A stretch of 64,000 nt of DNA from Variovorax sp. Root473 (GCF_001426505.1 NZ_LMEV01000001.1:437380-501379); one strand, 5' to 3'. Positions 17,376 to 26,996 are shown, counted from the stretch's first letter. Made by a program: numbers and translations. The notes: a model not told the origin generated them from the letters alone.

Positions 17376-19043
17376 ATGACCAACACCACCAAGATCGTGC
17401 GCGGCTGCCCGTCTACCTCGGGCAACGACCGCCAGCTCAACACCACGACGCTCATCCGGCACGCCGCGCGCACCCACGGAGACCAGGAGATCGTCTACCG
17501 CACGCCCGATGGCGGCTGGGACCGCTACACCTATGCCGACTGCTACGCGCGCGTCTGCCGCAGCGCCAATGCGCTGCGCGCGCTCGGTGTCGAACCTGGC
17601 GACCGGGTCGGCATCCTGGACTGGAACAGCCGACGCCATTTCGAGCTGTACTGGTCCATCCCTGGCCTGGGCGCGGTCATGCTGCAGATGAACCTGCGCC
17701 TGGGCGCCGAAGACCTGGGCTACGTGGTCGGCCACAGCCAAGTGTCCTACGTATGCGTGGACGAATCATTGCTGCCCATCGCCGAATCCGTCGCGGCGAA
17801 TTCGCCCCAGATCAAGGGCTGGATCGTCATGACCGACAAGCCGCTGGACCAGATTAAGACCACGCTGAAACCGCTGCTGCACTACGAAGACCTGCTGGCC
17901 GCCGCCGACCCCAAGATCGACTGGCCCGAGATCGACGAAACCTCGGCCTACAGCGCCTGCTACACCACCGGCACCACGGGCAAGCCCAAGGGCGTGTACT
18001 ACTCGCACCGCTGCATCTACCTGCACTCCACGGGCATGGCCACCAATCTGGGCATGACGCTGAGCGACTGCGTGATGCTCATCACGCCCATGTTCCACGG
18101 GCAATGCTGGGGCCTGCCGCAGGCCGCCACGCTGCTGGGCGACAAGATCGTGCTGCCGGGCCGCTATGTCGCCGAGGACACCAAGCCCCTGGTTGACGCC
18201 ATGATCGCCGAGGGCGTGACGGTCGCCAACGGCGCACCGGCCATCTTTCAGCCCATGCTGCAGTACATCGAAACGATGCCGGTCAAGCCGGACTTCAGCA
18301 GCATGCGCATGCTGTCCGGCGCCTCCGAGCCGCCGCTGTCGATGATGATCGGTTTCTACAAACTCACCGGTGCCGAGGTGGTCCACGGCTACGGTGCCAC
18401 CGAAGCCACGACGCTGGTGACCATGAACCGCCTCAAGTCCACGCTCAAGAAGCGCCTGACCGAGGAAGAGCGCTGGAACCTCAAGCGCAAGCAGGGTCTG
18501 GTGCTGACCGGGGTGGACATCCGCATCCTCGATGCCGATGACAAGGACTTGCCGCATGACGGAAAGTCGGCGGGCGAGATTTGCGTGCGCGGCCCCTGGA
18601 TCACGGCCAGCTACCACGACATGCCCGATTCCGCAGACCGCTTCCTGGAGGGTGGCTGGTGGCGCTCGGGCGATGTCGGCACGGTGGACGAGAACGGCTA
18701 CCTCAAGGTCACCGACCGCATCAAGGACGTGATCAAGAGCGGCGGCGAATGGATTTCTTCCATCGACATGGAAAACCTGCTCATGGGCCACCCCGCCGTG
18801 CGCGACGCCGCCGTGGTCGGCGTTCCGCATCCGAAGTGGCAGGAGCGGCCGCTGGCCCTGGTGGTGCTCAAGCCCGGCCAGCAGGCGACCCAGGAACAAC
18901 TGAAGGAGCACCTGGGCAGCGCCTTCGCCAAGTGGCAGTGGCCGGATCAGGTTCTGTTCGTCGAGGCCATCCCCAAGACCAGCGTCGGCAAGCTCGACAA
19001 GAAGCGCATACGCGTCGAGCAGGCAGACCGCTATTCCGCCTGA
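17376..19043 (+). CDS. Acyl-CoA synthetase (AMP-forming), AlkK-like
   Basis: This 555-residue adenylate-forming enzyme starts MTNTTKIVRGCPSTSG after an AGGAGA box. The P-loop-like motif YTTGTTGKPKGV is near residue 194, GYGATEATT near 330, the hinge WWRSGDVGTVDENGYLKVTDRIKD near 430 and the catalytic Lys in KTSVGKLDKK near the C-terminus. It resembles medium/long-chain acyl-CoA ligases such as AlkK (PMFHGQCWGLP). It would activate the imported acid with ATP and CoA. The same frame is open upstream over the racemase gene, but that is not coding. Confidence 0.94.
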   Translation: MTNTTKIVRGCPSTSGNDRQLNTTTLIRHAARTHGDQEIVYRTPDGGWDRYTYADCYARVCRSANALRALGVEPGDRVGILDWNSRRHFELYWSIPGLGAVMLQMNLRLGAEDLGYVVGHSQVSYVCVDESLLPIAESVAANSPQIKGWIVMTDKPLDQIKTTLKPLLHYEDLLAAADPKIDWPEIDETSAYSACYTTGTTGKPKGVYYSHRCIYLHSTGMATNLGMTLSDCVMLITPMFHGQCWGLPQAATLLGDKIVLPGRYVAEDTKPLVDAMIAEGVTVANGAPAIFQPMLQYIETMPVKPDFSSMRMLSGASEPPLSMMIGFYKLTGAEVVHGYGATEATTLVTMNRLKSTLKKRLTEEERWNLKRKQGLVLTGVDIRILDADDKDLPHDGKSAGEICVRGPWITASYHDMPDSADRFLEGGWWRSGDVGTVDENGYLKVTDRIKDVIKSGGEWISSIDMENLLMGHPAVRDAAVVGVPHPKWQERPLALVVLKPGQQATQEQLKEHLGSAFAKWQWPDQVLFVEAIPKTSVGKLDKKRIRVEQADRYSA

Positions 19044-19086
19044 CACCCGCTTTGCATGACCCCCAGTTTCTTACCAGGAGAACCAC

Positions 19087-20268
19087 ATGAATGACCATGA
19101 ACCCGTGATCGTCGGCGCGCTGCGCACCCCCGTGGGCAAGCGCGGCGGGCGCCTGCAAAAATGGCACCCCGTCGATCTGATGGCCGAGACGCTGCGCCAG
19201 CTGGTCGAACAGTCCGGCGTCAACCCCTCCGATCTGGACGACGTGATCGTCGGCTGTGTGCTGCAGTGGGACCAGCAGCATGGCAACCTGGCCCGCCATG
19301 CCGTGCTGGCGGCGGGGCTGCCCGAATCCGTCCCGGCTGTGACGGTGGACCGGCAATGCGGCTCCGGCCAGCAGGCGGTGAGTTTTGCCGTGCATGGCAT
19401 CCAGGCGGGGGCCTACCAGCTGGCCATCGGCGGGGGGGTGGAGTCGATGTCGCAGGCGCCGCTGCCGCCGTCGTTCAAGCCCGGCGCGCCGCTGGGCGCG
19501 CAATACAGCCCGCGCGAACTGGCGCGCTACCAGGACAACCCGCTGATACCGCAAGGCGTTTCGTCGGAGTTGCTGAACTCGCGCTTCGGCCTGACCCGTG
19601 AAGTCCTGGATGCATCCGCCGTGCGCAGCCACAAGCGCGCCGCCGAGGCGATTCAGGCCGGTCGCATCAAGGATCAACTGGTGCATCTGACCGAGGACCC
19701 GGCCGACCCGAACAGCCCCGTCGTCGCCGCCGACGAGGGCGTGCGCGCCAACCCCGACCCCGAGAAGCTGGCCACGCTGAAAGCCGTGTTTGCCGCCAAC
19801 GGCACCACCACCGCCGGCAACTCGTCGCAGATCAGCGACGGCGCCGCCGCACTGCTGATCGCCAGCCGTGCCTATGCCAAAAAGCATGGCCTCAAGCCGC
19901 GTGCGCGCTTCGTCAGCACCGCCGTGGCCGCCGCCGACCCGGTGATCCAGTTCACCGCCGTGCTCGACTCCACCCGCAAGGCATTGAAGGAATCGGGCCT
20001 GACCATCAACGACATCGACCTGTTCGAAGTCAACGAGGCTTTCGGCGGCGTGCCGCTGATGTTCCAGCAGGAATTCGGCATCCCGGACGACCGCCTGAAT
20101 GTCAACGGCGGCTCGATGGCCATTGGCCATCCGCTGGGTTCCACCGGCGCGCGCATGCTCACCGACCTGCTGTACGAACTGGAGCGCCGGGGCGGCCGCT
20201 ATGGCCTGCAAACCATCTGCGAGGCTTCGGGCACGGCCAACACCACCATCATCGAGCGGCTTGCATGA
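19087..20268 (+). CDS. Thiolase (acetyl-CoA acetyltransferase family)
   Basis: This 393-residue thiolase has the acylated Cys in TVDRQCGSGQQAVSF (about residue 90), the VNEAFGGVP region, NVNGGSMAIGHPLGSTGARM with the catalytic His, and the second Cys in ICEASGTANTTIIE. It cleaves the 3-ketoacyl-CoA formed by the hydratase and dehydrogenase encoded next. The ICEASGTAN form of the last box is typical of thiolases in steroid- or cyclic-acid catabolic clusters rather than of PhaA; this is a weak hint from family knowledge. Confidence 0.93.
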   Translation: MNDHEPVIVGALRTPVGKRGGRLQKWHPVDLMAETLRQLVEQSGVNPSDLDDVIVGCVLQWDQQHGNLARHAVLAAGLPESVPAVTVDRQCGSGQQAVSFAVHGIQAGAYQLAIGGGVESMSQAPLPPSFKPGAPLGAQYSPRELARYQDNPLIPQGVSSELLNSRFGLTREVLDASAVRSHKRAAEAIQAGRIKDQLVHLTEDPADPNSPVVAADEGVRANPDPEKLATLKAVFAANGTTTAGNSSQISDGAAALLIASRAYAKKHGLKPRARFVSTAVAAADPVIQFTAVLDSTRKALKESGLTINDIDLFEVNEAFGGVPLMFQQEFGIPDDRLNVNGGSMAIGHPLGSTGARMLTDLLYELERRGGRYGLQTICEASGTANTTIIERLA

Positions 20269-21065
20269 GCGGGGCCACCATGAGCGAAGCCAGTGAAGTG
20301 CTCGTCAGCCGTGACGGCGCCGTCGTCACCCTGACCATCAACCGCCCGCGTGCGAAGAACAGCCTGAACCGCGCGGTGTTCGATGGCCTGTCCGCACAGC
20401 TTGCGCAACTGCGCGACGACGATGTCGTGCGGGTCGTCGTCATCACCGGCGCCGAGGGCGTGTTTTGCGCGGGCGCCGACATCACGGCCTTTGAAGTGCT
20501 GCGCGCCGCGCCGCTGCTGGGCGACCGCTCGGCGACCGGCTGGGACTTCTTTGCGGCGCTGGGGCGCTTCCCCAAGCCCGTCATCGCGGCGGTGGAAAAG
20601 GTCGCGCTGGGCGGCGGCACGGAACTGGCGCTGGCCTGCGACATCGTGATCGCGGGCGAGTCCGCCAAGTTCGGCGTGCCGGAAGTCAAGCTGGGCGCCA
20701 TCCCCGGTGCGGGCGGCACCCAGCGCTTGATTCATGCCATCGGCAAGTCCAAAGCCATGGCGCTGTTGCTGACCGGCGATTTCATGGATGCCCGCAAGGC
20801 TTGCGACGTCGGCATCGTCGCCGAAGTGACGGCGGACGGCCAGGCCCTGCCGACGGCGTTGGCGATGGCCAGCCGGATTGCGGCCAATTCGCCGCTGGCC
20901 GTGGCGCTGGCCAAGGATGCGGCCCTGGCCAGCTTTGAAACCCCGCTCGCGCAGGGCCTGGAGCATGAGAAGCGCAATTTCGTTGTCGCTTTGCGTTCGG
21001 CCGACAACCTGGAAGGGCAAGCGGCATTCCTGGGCAAGCGCACCCCCAAATTCACCGGCCAATAA
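20265..21065 (+). CDS. Enoyl-CoA hydratase/isomerase family protein
   Basis: This 266-residue crotonase-fold enzyme overlaps the thiolase stop by four bases (ATGA). A second ATG six codons in (MSEASEVLV) is also possible. Oxyanion-hole residues lie in FCAGADITAF and ALGGGTELALACDI, and the acidic catalytic residues are the Glu of GGGTELAL and the Glu of VPEVKLGAIPGAGGTQRL, as in true hydratases. It hydrates the 2-enoyl-CoA produced by the dehydrogenases. Confidence 0.94.
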   Translation: MSGATMSEASEVLVSRDGAVVTLTINRPRAKNSLNRAVFDGLSAQLAQLRDDDVVRVVVITGAEGVFCAGADITAFEVLRAAPLLGDRSATGWDFFAALGRFPKPVIAAVEKVALGGGTELALACDIVIAGESAKFGVPEVKLGAIPGAGGTQRLIHAIGKSKAMALLLTGDFMDARKACDVGIVAEVTADGQALPTALAMASRIAANSPLAVALAKDAALASFETPLAQGLEHEKRNFVVALRSADNLEGQAAFLGKRTPKFTGQ

Positions 21066-21094
21066 CGCCTGTCTGTCATCTTCAAGGAAAAACC

Positions 21095-21877
21095 ATGCAA
21101 CTCAATTCCGGCATTTCTGCCGTCATCACCGGGGGGGCTTCCGGCCTGGGGGCCGCCACGGCCCGGCGTTTGGCCAGCCATGGCGTCAAGGTCGCCATCT
21201 TCGACATGAACGAAGCCGTCGGCCAGGCGTTGGCCAGCGAGCTTGGCGGCGTTTACTGCAACGTGGACGTAACGTCCGAGGAGCAGGTGGACGCAGCCTT
21301 CGCCAAGGCCCGCGCCGCGATCGGGCAGGAACGCGTTTTGGTCAACTGCGCCGGCACGGCCGACGCCGTCAAGACTGTCAGCCGCGATCGGAAAACGGGT
21401 GAGATCCGCCCGAGTGCGGTGGATCGCTTCAACCGCATCGTGCAGATCAACCTGGTGGGCACGTTCCGCTGCATTGCCAAATCGACGGCGGGCATGCTGG
21501 CGCTGGAACCGCTGGCCGACGGCGACCGCGGCGTCGTGGTCAACACCGCTTCGGCCGCTGCGGTGGACGGCCAGGTCGGCCAGGCCAGCTATGCCGCCAG
21601 CAAGGCCGCCGTCATGGGCATGACCTTGCCGATCGCACGCGACCTGATGGACGAAGGCGTTCGCGTCAACACCATCCTGCCGGGGATCTTCGGCACCCCC
21701 TTGCTGCTGGCCCTGCCGGACAACGTCAAGCAAGCGCTGGCGGCCAGCGTGCCCTTTCCCAAGCGTTTGGGCGACCCCGATGAATTCGCGCAGGCCGTCG
21801 AGTTTCTGGTCACTTGCGGCTACATGAACGCCGAGTCCATCCGCGTGGATGGGGCCCTCCGCATGGCGCCGCGCTGA
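21095..21877 (+). CDS. HSD10-like 3-hydroxyacyl-CoA dehydrogenase (SDR)
   Basis: This 260-residue SDR shows TGGASGLGAATARRL, NCAGTADAVKT, catalytic Ser in NTASAAAVDG and YAASK, followed by GMTLPIARDLMDEGVRVNTI and PFPKRLGDPDEFAQ. These last two stretches closely follow type-2 3-hydroxyacyl-CoA dehydrogenase (HSD17B10). That family oxidises 3-hydroxyacyl-CoAs, including 2-methyl-branched and steroid substrates. This fits the racemase upstream and completes a beta-oxidation cycle. Confidence 0.94.
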   Translation: MQLNSGISAVITGGASGLGAATARRLASHGVKVAIFDMNEAVGQALASELGGVYCNVDVTSEEQVDAAFAKARAAIGQERVLVNCAGTADAVKTVSRDRKTGEIRPSAVDRFNRIVQINLVGTFRCIAKSTAGMLALEPLADGDRGVVVNTASAAAVDGQVGQASYAASKAAVMGMTLPIARDLMDEGVRVNTILPGIFGTPLLLALPDNVKQALAASVPFPKRLGDPDEFAQAVEFLVTCGYMNAESIRVDGALRMAPR

Positions 21878-22024
21878 CGCCTTGAACCCTCGAAGAGCTG
21901 CGCATGATGTCGTCAACCCGAGAAAGCCGCGCGACGGGAGCCTGGAATGTCAGGGGGCCGGCCACGGGTGACTGCAAGTCATGGCGTGATGTCGATCCGC
22001 AGCTCGCCAGGAGCGTCATTCGCC

Positions 22025-22756
22025 ATGATTGACCTGCATTACGCACCGACACCCAACGGCTGGAAGATCTCCATCCTGCTTGAGGAACTCGGACTTCCCT
22101 ATACGGTGACTCCGGTCAACATCCGCGCTGGCGAGCAATTCAAGCCGGAATTTCTGGCGATCAGCCCGAACAACCGCATTCCGGCCATAGTGGACCATGC
22201 GCCGCTCGACGGCGGCGGCCCGCTTTCGGTGTTCGAGACCGGCGCCATCCTGGTCTATCTGGCCCAGAAAACCAACCGCTTCCTGCCCACGGATCTGCGC
22301 GGCTTCACCCAAACCATGCAATGGGTGATGTGGCAGGTGAGCGGACTGGGGCCCATGCTCGGCCAGCATGGTCACTTTGCGCTGTATGCGCAGGAAAAGA
22401 TCGCCTACGCGATCGAGCGTTACCGCGACGAAGCGGCGCGGCTGTATCGCGTGCTCGATACCCAGCTCGGCAAGACCGGCGCCTATGTCGCCGGCGCCGA
22501 GTACGGCATCGCCGACATCGCCTGCTTTCCCTGGGCCATGACCCACAAGGCGCAAGGCTTCACGCTCGACGATTTTCCCCACATCAAGCGCTGGTACGCC
22601 AGCGTGCGCGCCCGGCCGCAAGTGCAGGCGGGACTGGCGGTCGGCAAATTCGAGAAGGAGCCGCTGGACGACGAAGCAAGAAAGAACATGTTCGGCCAGA
22701 AGGCCAAGGAGATGGCACACCGCATGTCGCCCAACAACCAGCGAGAAACACCATGA
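22025..22756 (+). CDS. Glutathione S-transferase, nu/Ure2p-like
   Basis: The ATG at 22025 (MIDLHYAPTPNGWKISILLE) gives 243 residues. The N-terminal thioredoxin-fold domain contains ISPNNRIPAIVDH and FETGAILVYLAQKT (glutathione-binding region). The helical C-domain follows from about residue 95 (MQWVMWQVSGLGPMLGQHGHF). This is the pattern of YfcG/Ure2p-type GSTs, which use glutathione as cofactor. A 147-base spacer with no gene precedes it, so it may be a later addition to the operon. It overlaps the next gene by four bases. Confidence 0.92.
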   Translation: MIDLHYAPTPNGWKISILLEELGLPYTVTPVNIRAGEQFKPEFLAISPNNRIPAIVDHAPLDGGGPLSVFETGAILVYLAQKTNRFLPTDLRGFTQTMQWVMWQVSGLGPMLGQHGHFALYAQEKIAYAIERYRDEAARLYRVLDTQLGKTGAYVAGAEYGIADIACFPWAMTHKAQGFTLDDFPHIKRWYASVRARPQVQAGLAVGKFEKEPLDDEARKNMFGQKAKEMAHRMSPNNQRETP

Positions 22757-23361
22757 TCGAATTCTTCTTCGACTGCTCCAGCCCCTGGACCTATCTCGCC
22801 TTCCACAACATCCAGCCGCTCGCCGACGAACTGGGCGTCGAGGTCACATGGCGGCCCATCCTGGTCGGCGGCATCTTCAACACGATCAATCCGACCGTCT
22901 ACGCCTCGCGCGAGACGCCGGTGCCGCAGAAGGCCCGCTACCTGAAAAAGGATCTGGCAGATTGGGCCCGCTCGACGGGGCTTGCGATCAAGATGCCGCC
23001 GACGGTGTTTCCCGTCAACAGCGTGAAGGCGATGCGCGGCTGCGTCTGGCTCGGCAACGACATGGTGCCGTTTGCCCGCGCCATATTTGAAGCCTATTGG
23101 GGCGAGGACCAGGACATCTCGCAGGATTCGGTGCTGACCCATGTGTGCCAGCGCATTGGCATCGATCCCGCCCCATTCTTTGCAGGCATCGGCGAGCAGG
23201 CGATCAAGGATCAGCTCAAGGCCAACACCGATGAGGTGGTCGCGCGCGGCGGCTTTGGCTCGCCGACCATCTTTGTGGACAAGACCGACATGTATTTCGG
23301 CAACGACCGCATGCCGCTGATCCGCGAAGCCGTGCTGCGCCTGCAAGGGAAGACGGCCTGA
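22753..23361 (+). CDS. 2-hydroxychromene-2-carboxylate isomerase-like, kappa-class GST/DsbA fold
   Basis: This 202-residue protein (MIEFFFDCSSPWTYLAFHNI) starts inside the end of the GST gene. The SSPW motif gives the active-site Ser, and GGIFNTINP, KDLADWARSTGL, PTVFPVNSVKAMRG and RGGFGSPTIFVD are typical of HCCA isomerases, which use glutathione. NahD-type members act in naphthalene degradation. Here no ring-cleavage genes are present, so a glutathione-assisted isomerisation of another substrate is inferred. Coupling to the GST supports a joint glutathione-dependent step. Confidence 0.9.
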   Translation: MIEFFFDCSSPWTYLAFHNIQPLADELGVEVTWRPILVGGIFNTINPTVYASRETPVPQKARYLKKDLADWARSTGLAIKMPPTVFPVNSVKAMRGCVWLGNDMVPFARAIFEAYWGEDQDISQDSVLTHVCQRIGIDPAPFFAGIGEQAIKDQLKANTDEVVARGGFGSPTIFVDKTDMYFGNDRMPLIREAVLRLQGKTA

Positions 23362-23416
23362 TACCGCAAGCAGGGTTCACCCATCCATTCATCTCACCAC
23401 CACCACAGGAGACATC

Positions 23417-24607
23417 ATGCAAAAAAGACAATTCATCACCATGCTTTCCGGCGCCATGCTGACCGGCGTTTCTGGCCTGGTCCGCGCGCAGGGCGCAGGC
23501 ACCCCGGGCGTGACGGATCGCGAGATCAAGATCGGCTCGACCGGGCCGCTCAGCGGCCCGGCCGCAGGCTATGGCGTCGTCGGCAAGACCATGTCTGCAT
23601 GGTTTGACCTGGTCAACGCCGAGGGCGGCGTGAATGGGCGCCAGCTCAAGCTGGTGCTGGCCGACGATGGCTACAGCCCGCCGAAAACCCTGGAGCAATC
23701 GCGCCGCCTGGTGGAGCGCGATCAGGTGGCTTTTCTCGCGGCGCAGATAGGCTCGTCCACTGGGCTGGCGTCGCGCAGCTATCTCAACAACGCCAAAGTA
23801 CCGCAACTCTTCGTTTCGTCCGGCTCTGCCACGTGGCTGGATGATGCGGCTAAGTTCCCCTGGAGCATGGGCTGGCTGCCCCTGTACACCGACGAAGGGC
23901 GCATCCTGGCCAGGCACATCCTGCAGACGCGGCCCAACGCGAAGATCGCCATGTTCTACCAGAACGACGACGCCGGCAAGGATGTGCTGCGTGGCGTGAA
24001 GGAGGTTCTGGCTGCCGCCGGGAAGAAGCTCATCAGCGAAGAGTCGCATGAAGTGTCGGATCCGACGGTGGACTCGCAGATCGTCTCCATGCATGCCTCG
24101 GGCGCGGACGTGCTGGTGGCGTGGGGTTCGCCCAAAGCCACCCTCCAGTCGCTGCGCAAGACCCACGACATCGGCTGGCGCCCGGCCATCTACATCAACC
24201 CGAGCGCATCTTCGGTGCCCGCGGTGCTGACTCCGGTGGGGCTGGACAAGGTCAAGGGCATCATGAGCGCCGCGTTCCTCAAGGATCCGAGCGATCCGAC
24301 CTGGAAGGACGACCCTGGTGTCCTGGCCTGGCATGCCTTCATGGACAAATACAACAAAGGCGCGGCCAAGGAGTACCTCACCGTGCTCGGTGCCTGCCTT
24401 GGGCAAGTGACAGTGCAGTTGCTCAAGCAGTGCGGCAACGACCTCTCGCGCGAGAACATCATGCGGCAGTCGCGCCGCCTGGACATGGATTTGCCCATGA
24501 TGCTGCCGGGCCTGCGTGTCAAGACCAGCGACGCCCGCCCTCACCCGATACCGGACATGCGCATCCAGCAGTTCGACGGCACGAGCTGGAAGGTGATGCC
24601 GTCCTGA
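23417..24607 (+). CDS. Branched-chain-type ABC transporter substrate-binding protein (cargo 1)
   Basis: This 396-residue periplasmic binding protein of the LivK/HAAT family has a signal peptide (MQKRQFITMLSGAMLTGVSGLVRAQG). The mature part shows EIKIGSTGPLSGPAAGYG and LVNAEGGVNGRQLKLVLADDGYSPPKTLEQ. It is preceded by ACAGGAGA and followed at once by livG, livF, livH and livM. In this context it should bind the organic acid degraded by the operon rather than leucine. Confidence 0.93.
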   Translation: MQKRQFITMLSGAMLTGVSGLVRAQGAGTPGVTDREIKIGSTGPLSGPAAGYGVVGKTMSAWFDLVNAEGGVNGRQLKLVLADDGYSPPKTLEQSRRLVERDQVAFLAAQIGSSTGLASRSYLNNAKVPQLFVSSGSATWLDDAAKFPWSMGWLPLYTDEGRILARHILQTRPNAKIAMFYQNDDAGKDVLRGVKEVLAAAGKKLISEESHEVSDPTVDSQIVSMHASGADVLVAWGSPKATLQSLRKTHDIGWRPAIYINPSASSVPAVLTPVGLDKVKGIMSAAFLKDPSDPTWKDDPGVLAWHAFMDKYNKGAAKEYLTVLGACLGQVTVQLLKQCGNDLSRENIMRQSRRLDMDLPMMLPGLRVKTSDARPHPIPDMRIQQFDGTSWKVMPS

Positions 24608-24623
24608 CGGGGCGAGCGCAGCG

Positions 24624-25391
24624 ATGGAACCCATTCTTTCCGTACGCGACCTGACGATCCGCTTCGGCGGTGTCGTCGCGCTGGACGCCTTCTCGATGGA
24701 CGTGCCCGAGGGCTGCATCTTCGGCCTGATCGGGCCGAACGGCGCTGGCAAGACGACCTGCTTCAACTGCATCAGCGGCCTGTACCGGCCCACCCACGGC
24801 AGCGTGCGCTTCGGCCAGGCCGAGTTGACGCGCCTGCCGCGCCACGGCGTGGCACGGCTGGGTCTGAGCCGCACCTTCCAGAACGTGGCGCTCTACCCCT
24901 CGCTCACGGTGCGCGAAAACGTGATGGTGGGTGCGCACGCGCGGCTGCCGGTGTCGATGCTGGGTGCCGCGCTGCGCTCGCGCGCCGTCCGTGCCGCCGA
25001 GGAAGAAATCGCGCACTCGGCTGACGCGGCCCTGGCCACGCTGCGGCTGTCCGACTATGCCGACCGGGGCGTGGCGGAACTGCCGGTGGGCATCCAGCAC
25101 CGCGTGGAAATCGCGCGGGCGCTGGTGACGCGGCCCAAGCTGCTGCTGCTTGACGAACCCGCCGCTGGCCTCACCGCTGGCGAGGTCGATGAACTGCGCG
25201 ACGTGCTGCTGCGCCTGCACGAGGAATTGAAGCTGACCATGGTGATCGTGGAGCACAACATGCGCTTCGTGATGAAGACCTGCTCCGACCTCGCGGTACT
25301 GAGCTTTGGCCGCAAGCTCGCCCAGGGCTCGCCCGAGGAAGTGGCCAACAACGACGCCGTGCTCGATGCCTATCTGGGAGGTGTGCTGTGA
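24624..25391 (+). CDS. ABC transporter ATP-binding protein, LivG-like (cargo 1)
   Basis: This 255-residue ATPase has Walker A GPNGAGKTT, the Q-loop region LSRTFQNVALYPSLTVREN, a degenerate LSGG signature (VAELPVGIQHRVEIARALVT), Walker B LLLLDEPAAGL and switch His VEHNM. Replacement of LSGGQ by PVGIQHR is common in LivG-type subunits. It energises the importer with the LivF-like partner whose start overlaps its stop by four bases. Confidence 0.95.
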   Translation: MEPILSVRDLTIRFGGVVALDAFSMDVPEGCIFGLIGPNGAGKTTCFNCISGLYRPTHGSVRFGQAELTRLPRHGVARLGLSRTFQNVALYPSLTVRENVMVGAHARLPVSMLGAALRSRAVRAAEEEIAHSADAALATLRLSDYADRGVAELPVGIQHRVEIARALVTRPKLLLLDEPAAGLTAGEVDELRDVLLRLHEELKLTMVIVEHNMRFVMKTCSDLAVLSFGRKLAQGSPEEVANNDAVLDAYLGGVL

Positions 25392-26104
25392 CCCAACGGC
25401 TTGAAATCCGCAACCTCGCGGTGGCCTACGGCCGAACGGCGGTGGTGCATGGCATCGACCTGCACGTGCAGGCCGGCGAGATGGTGGCGCTGCTCGGCGC
25501 CAACGGCGCGGGAAAGACCTCCATCCTGCGCGCCATCAGCCACCAGCAGGTGACTGCCAAGGGCACGCTGCGCTTCGAGGGCCAGGACATCATCGACATG
25601 GCCGCGCCCGCCATCGCCTCGCTGGGCATCGCCCACGTGCCCGAAGGGCGCGGCACCTTTGGCGACCTGACGGTGCTGGAAAACCTGCGCGTGGGCGCCA
25701 TCCACCGCCGCGACAAGGACGGCATCGAGCAGGACATCGCCCGGATGCAGACGCTGTTTCCCAAGCTGTCCAGCCGCGCGAAGCAGGCGGCGGGCACGCT
25801 CAGCGGCGGCGAGCAGCAGATGCTGGCCATCGCGCGCGCGCTGATGACGCGCCCCAAGATGCTGCTGCTGGACGAGCCTTCGTTCGGCATCGCGCCGCGC
25901 GTGACGCAGGAGATCTACGAACTCCTGCACCAGTTGCGCGAAACCGAGCACCTCACGGCGCTCATCGTGGAGCAGAACGCCCAGGTCGCGCTGAACCTAG
26001 TCAACCGGGCCTATGTGCTCGAAAGCGGGCGCGTCACTGCCCAGGGCACCGCAGCCGAGCTGCGCGAAGACGACGCCGTGCGCCGCAGCTACCTCGGCCA
26101 CTGA
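25388..26104 (+). CDS. ABC transporter ATP-binding protein, LivF-like (cargo 1)
   Basis: This 238-residue ATPase starts with GTG overlapping the livG stop. It has Walker A GANGAGKTS, the LivF-type stretch GIAHVPEGRGTFGDLTVLENL, LSGGEQQMLAIARALM, Walker B LLLDEPSFGIAP and VEQNAQVALN. It forms the second nucleotide-binding subunit of the importer. Confidence 0.95.
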   Translation: MTQRLEIRNLAVAYGRTAVVHGIDLHVQAGEMVALLGANGAGKTSILRAISHQQVTAKGTLRFEGQDIIDMAAPAIASLGIAHVPEGRGTFGDLTVLENLRVGAIHRRDKDGIEQDIARMQTLFPKLSSRAKQAAGTLSGGEQQMLAIARALMTRPKMLLLDEPSFGIAPRVTQEIYELLHQLRETEHLTALIVEQNAQVALNLVNRAYVLESGRVTAQGTAAELREDDAVRRSYLGH

Positions 26105-26123
26105 TCAAAAAAGGTTCATCACC

Positions 26124-26996
26124 ATGCAAGCATTCCTTCACCAGATAGCTTCGGGCCTGGCGGCGGGCGGCATCTATGCCAGCCTCGCCATCGCGCTTGT
26201 GCTCATCTATCGCTGCACTTCGTCCGTCAACTTCGCGCAGGGCGAACTGGCGATGTTCTCCACCTATATGAGCTGGGCGTTGGTTCAGGCGGGCGCATCA
26301 TGGTGGGTGGCCTTCGCCGTCGTGGTCGTGGGTTCCTTCCTGCTCGGGCTGGCGCTGGAACGGGTCATCTTCCAGCCCCTGCGGCACAAGCCGGTGCTCT
26401 CGGTCGTGGCGGCCAGCATCGCGCTGCTCATCATCTTGAACAGCCTGGTCGGCTGGCTGTTCGGGCATGAGATGCTGGAGTTCGCCACGCCGTTCGGTGG
26501 CGTCCTCAGCCGTGCCGAACCCTATCTGTCGGCCCACGAGGTCGGCGTTCTGCTCGTCACCCTGGCCGAACTGGCGGCGGTATTCGCGTTCTTCCGCTTC
26601 ACCCGGTTCGGCCTGGCGATGCGTGCGGTGGCGGTGAACGCGCCGTCGGCGGAACTGTCGGGCATCAGCACCAACAAGGTGCTGGCCGTGGGCTGGGGTC
26701 TTGCAGCGGTGGCCGGTGCCGTGGCGGGGCTGATGGCCGCGCCCATCGTGTTCCTGGAGCCGTCGATGATGATGGGGCCGCTGATCTACGCACTGGCGGG
26801 CGCGCTGCTGGGCGGCATCGCCAGCCCTGTGGGCGCCGTGGCCGGGGGCTTCGCCGTCGGGGTACTGGAGAACCTGCTGGGCGCCTACGTGGTCGGCAAC
26901 GACCTGAAACTGACCTGCATCATGCTGTTGATCATCGCGATGCTGGTCTTGCGGCCCGCCGGTATCTTCGGCAAGACGGCCCAGGTGAGGGTGTGA
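26124..26996 (+). CDS. ABC transporter permease, LivH-like (cargo 1)
   Basis: This 290-residue membrane protein has about eight hydrophobic segments and the LivH signature SVNFAQGELAMFSTYMSW near the N-terminus, plus the permease motif FGLAMRAVAVNAPSAELSGI (cytoplasmic loop contacting the ATPases). An in-frame extension upstream overlaps livF and is not used. It pairs with the LivM-like protein. Confidence 0.94.
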   Translation: MQAFLHQIASGLAAGGIYASLAIALVLIYRCTSSVNFAQGELAMFSTYMSWALVQAGASWWVAFAVVVVGSFLLGLALERVIFQPLRHKPVLSVVAASIALLIILNSLVGWLFGHEMLEFATPFGGVLSRAEPYLSAHEVGVLLVTLAELAAVFAFFRFTRFGLAMRAVAVNAPSAELSGISTNKVLAVGWGLAAVAGAVAGLMAAPIVFLEPSMMMGPLIYALAGALLGGIASPVGAVAGGFAVGVLENLLGAYVVGNDLKLTCIMLLIIAMLVLRPAGIFGKTAQVRV

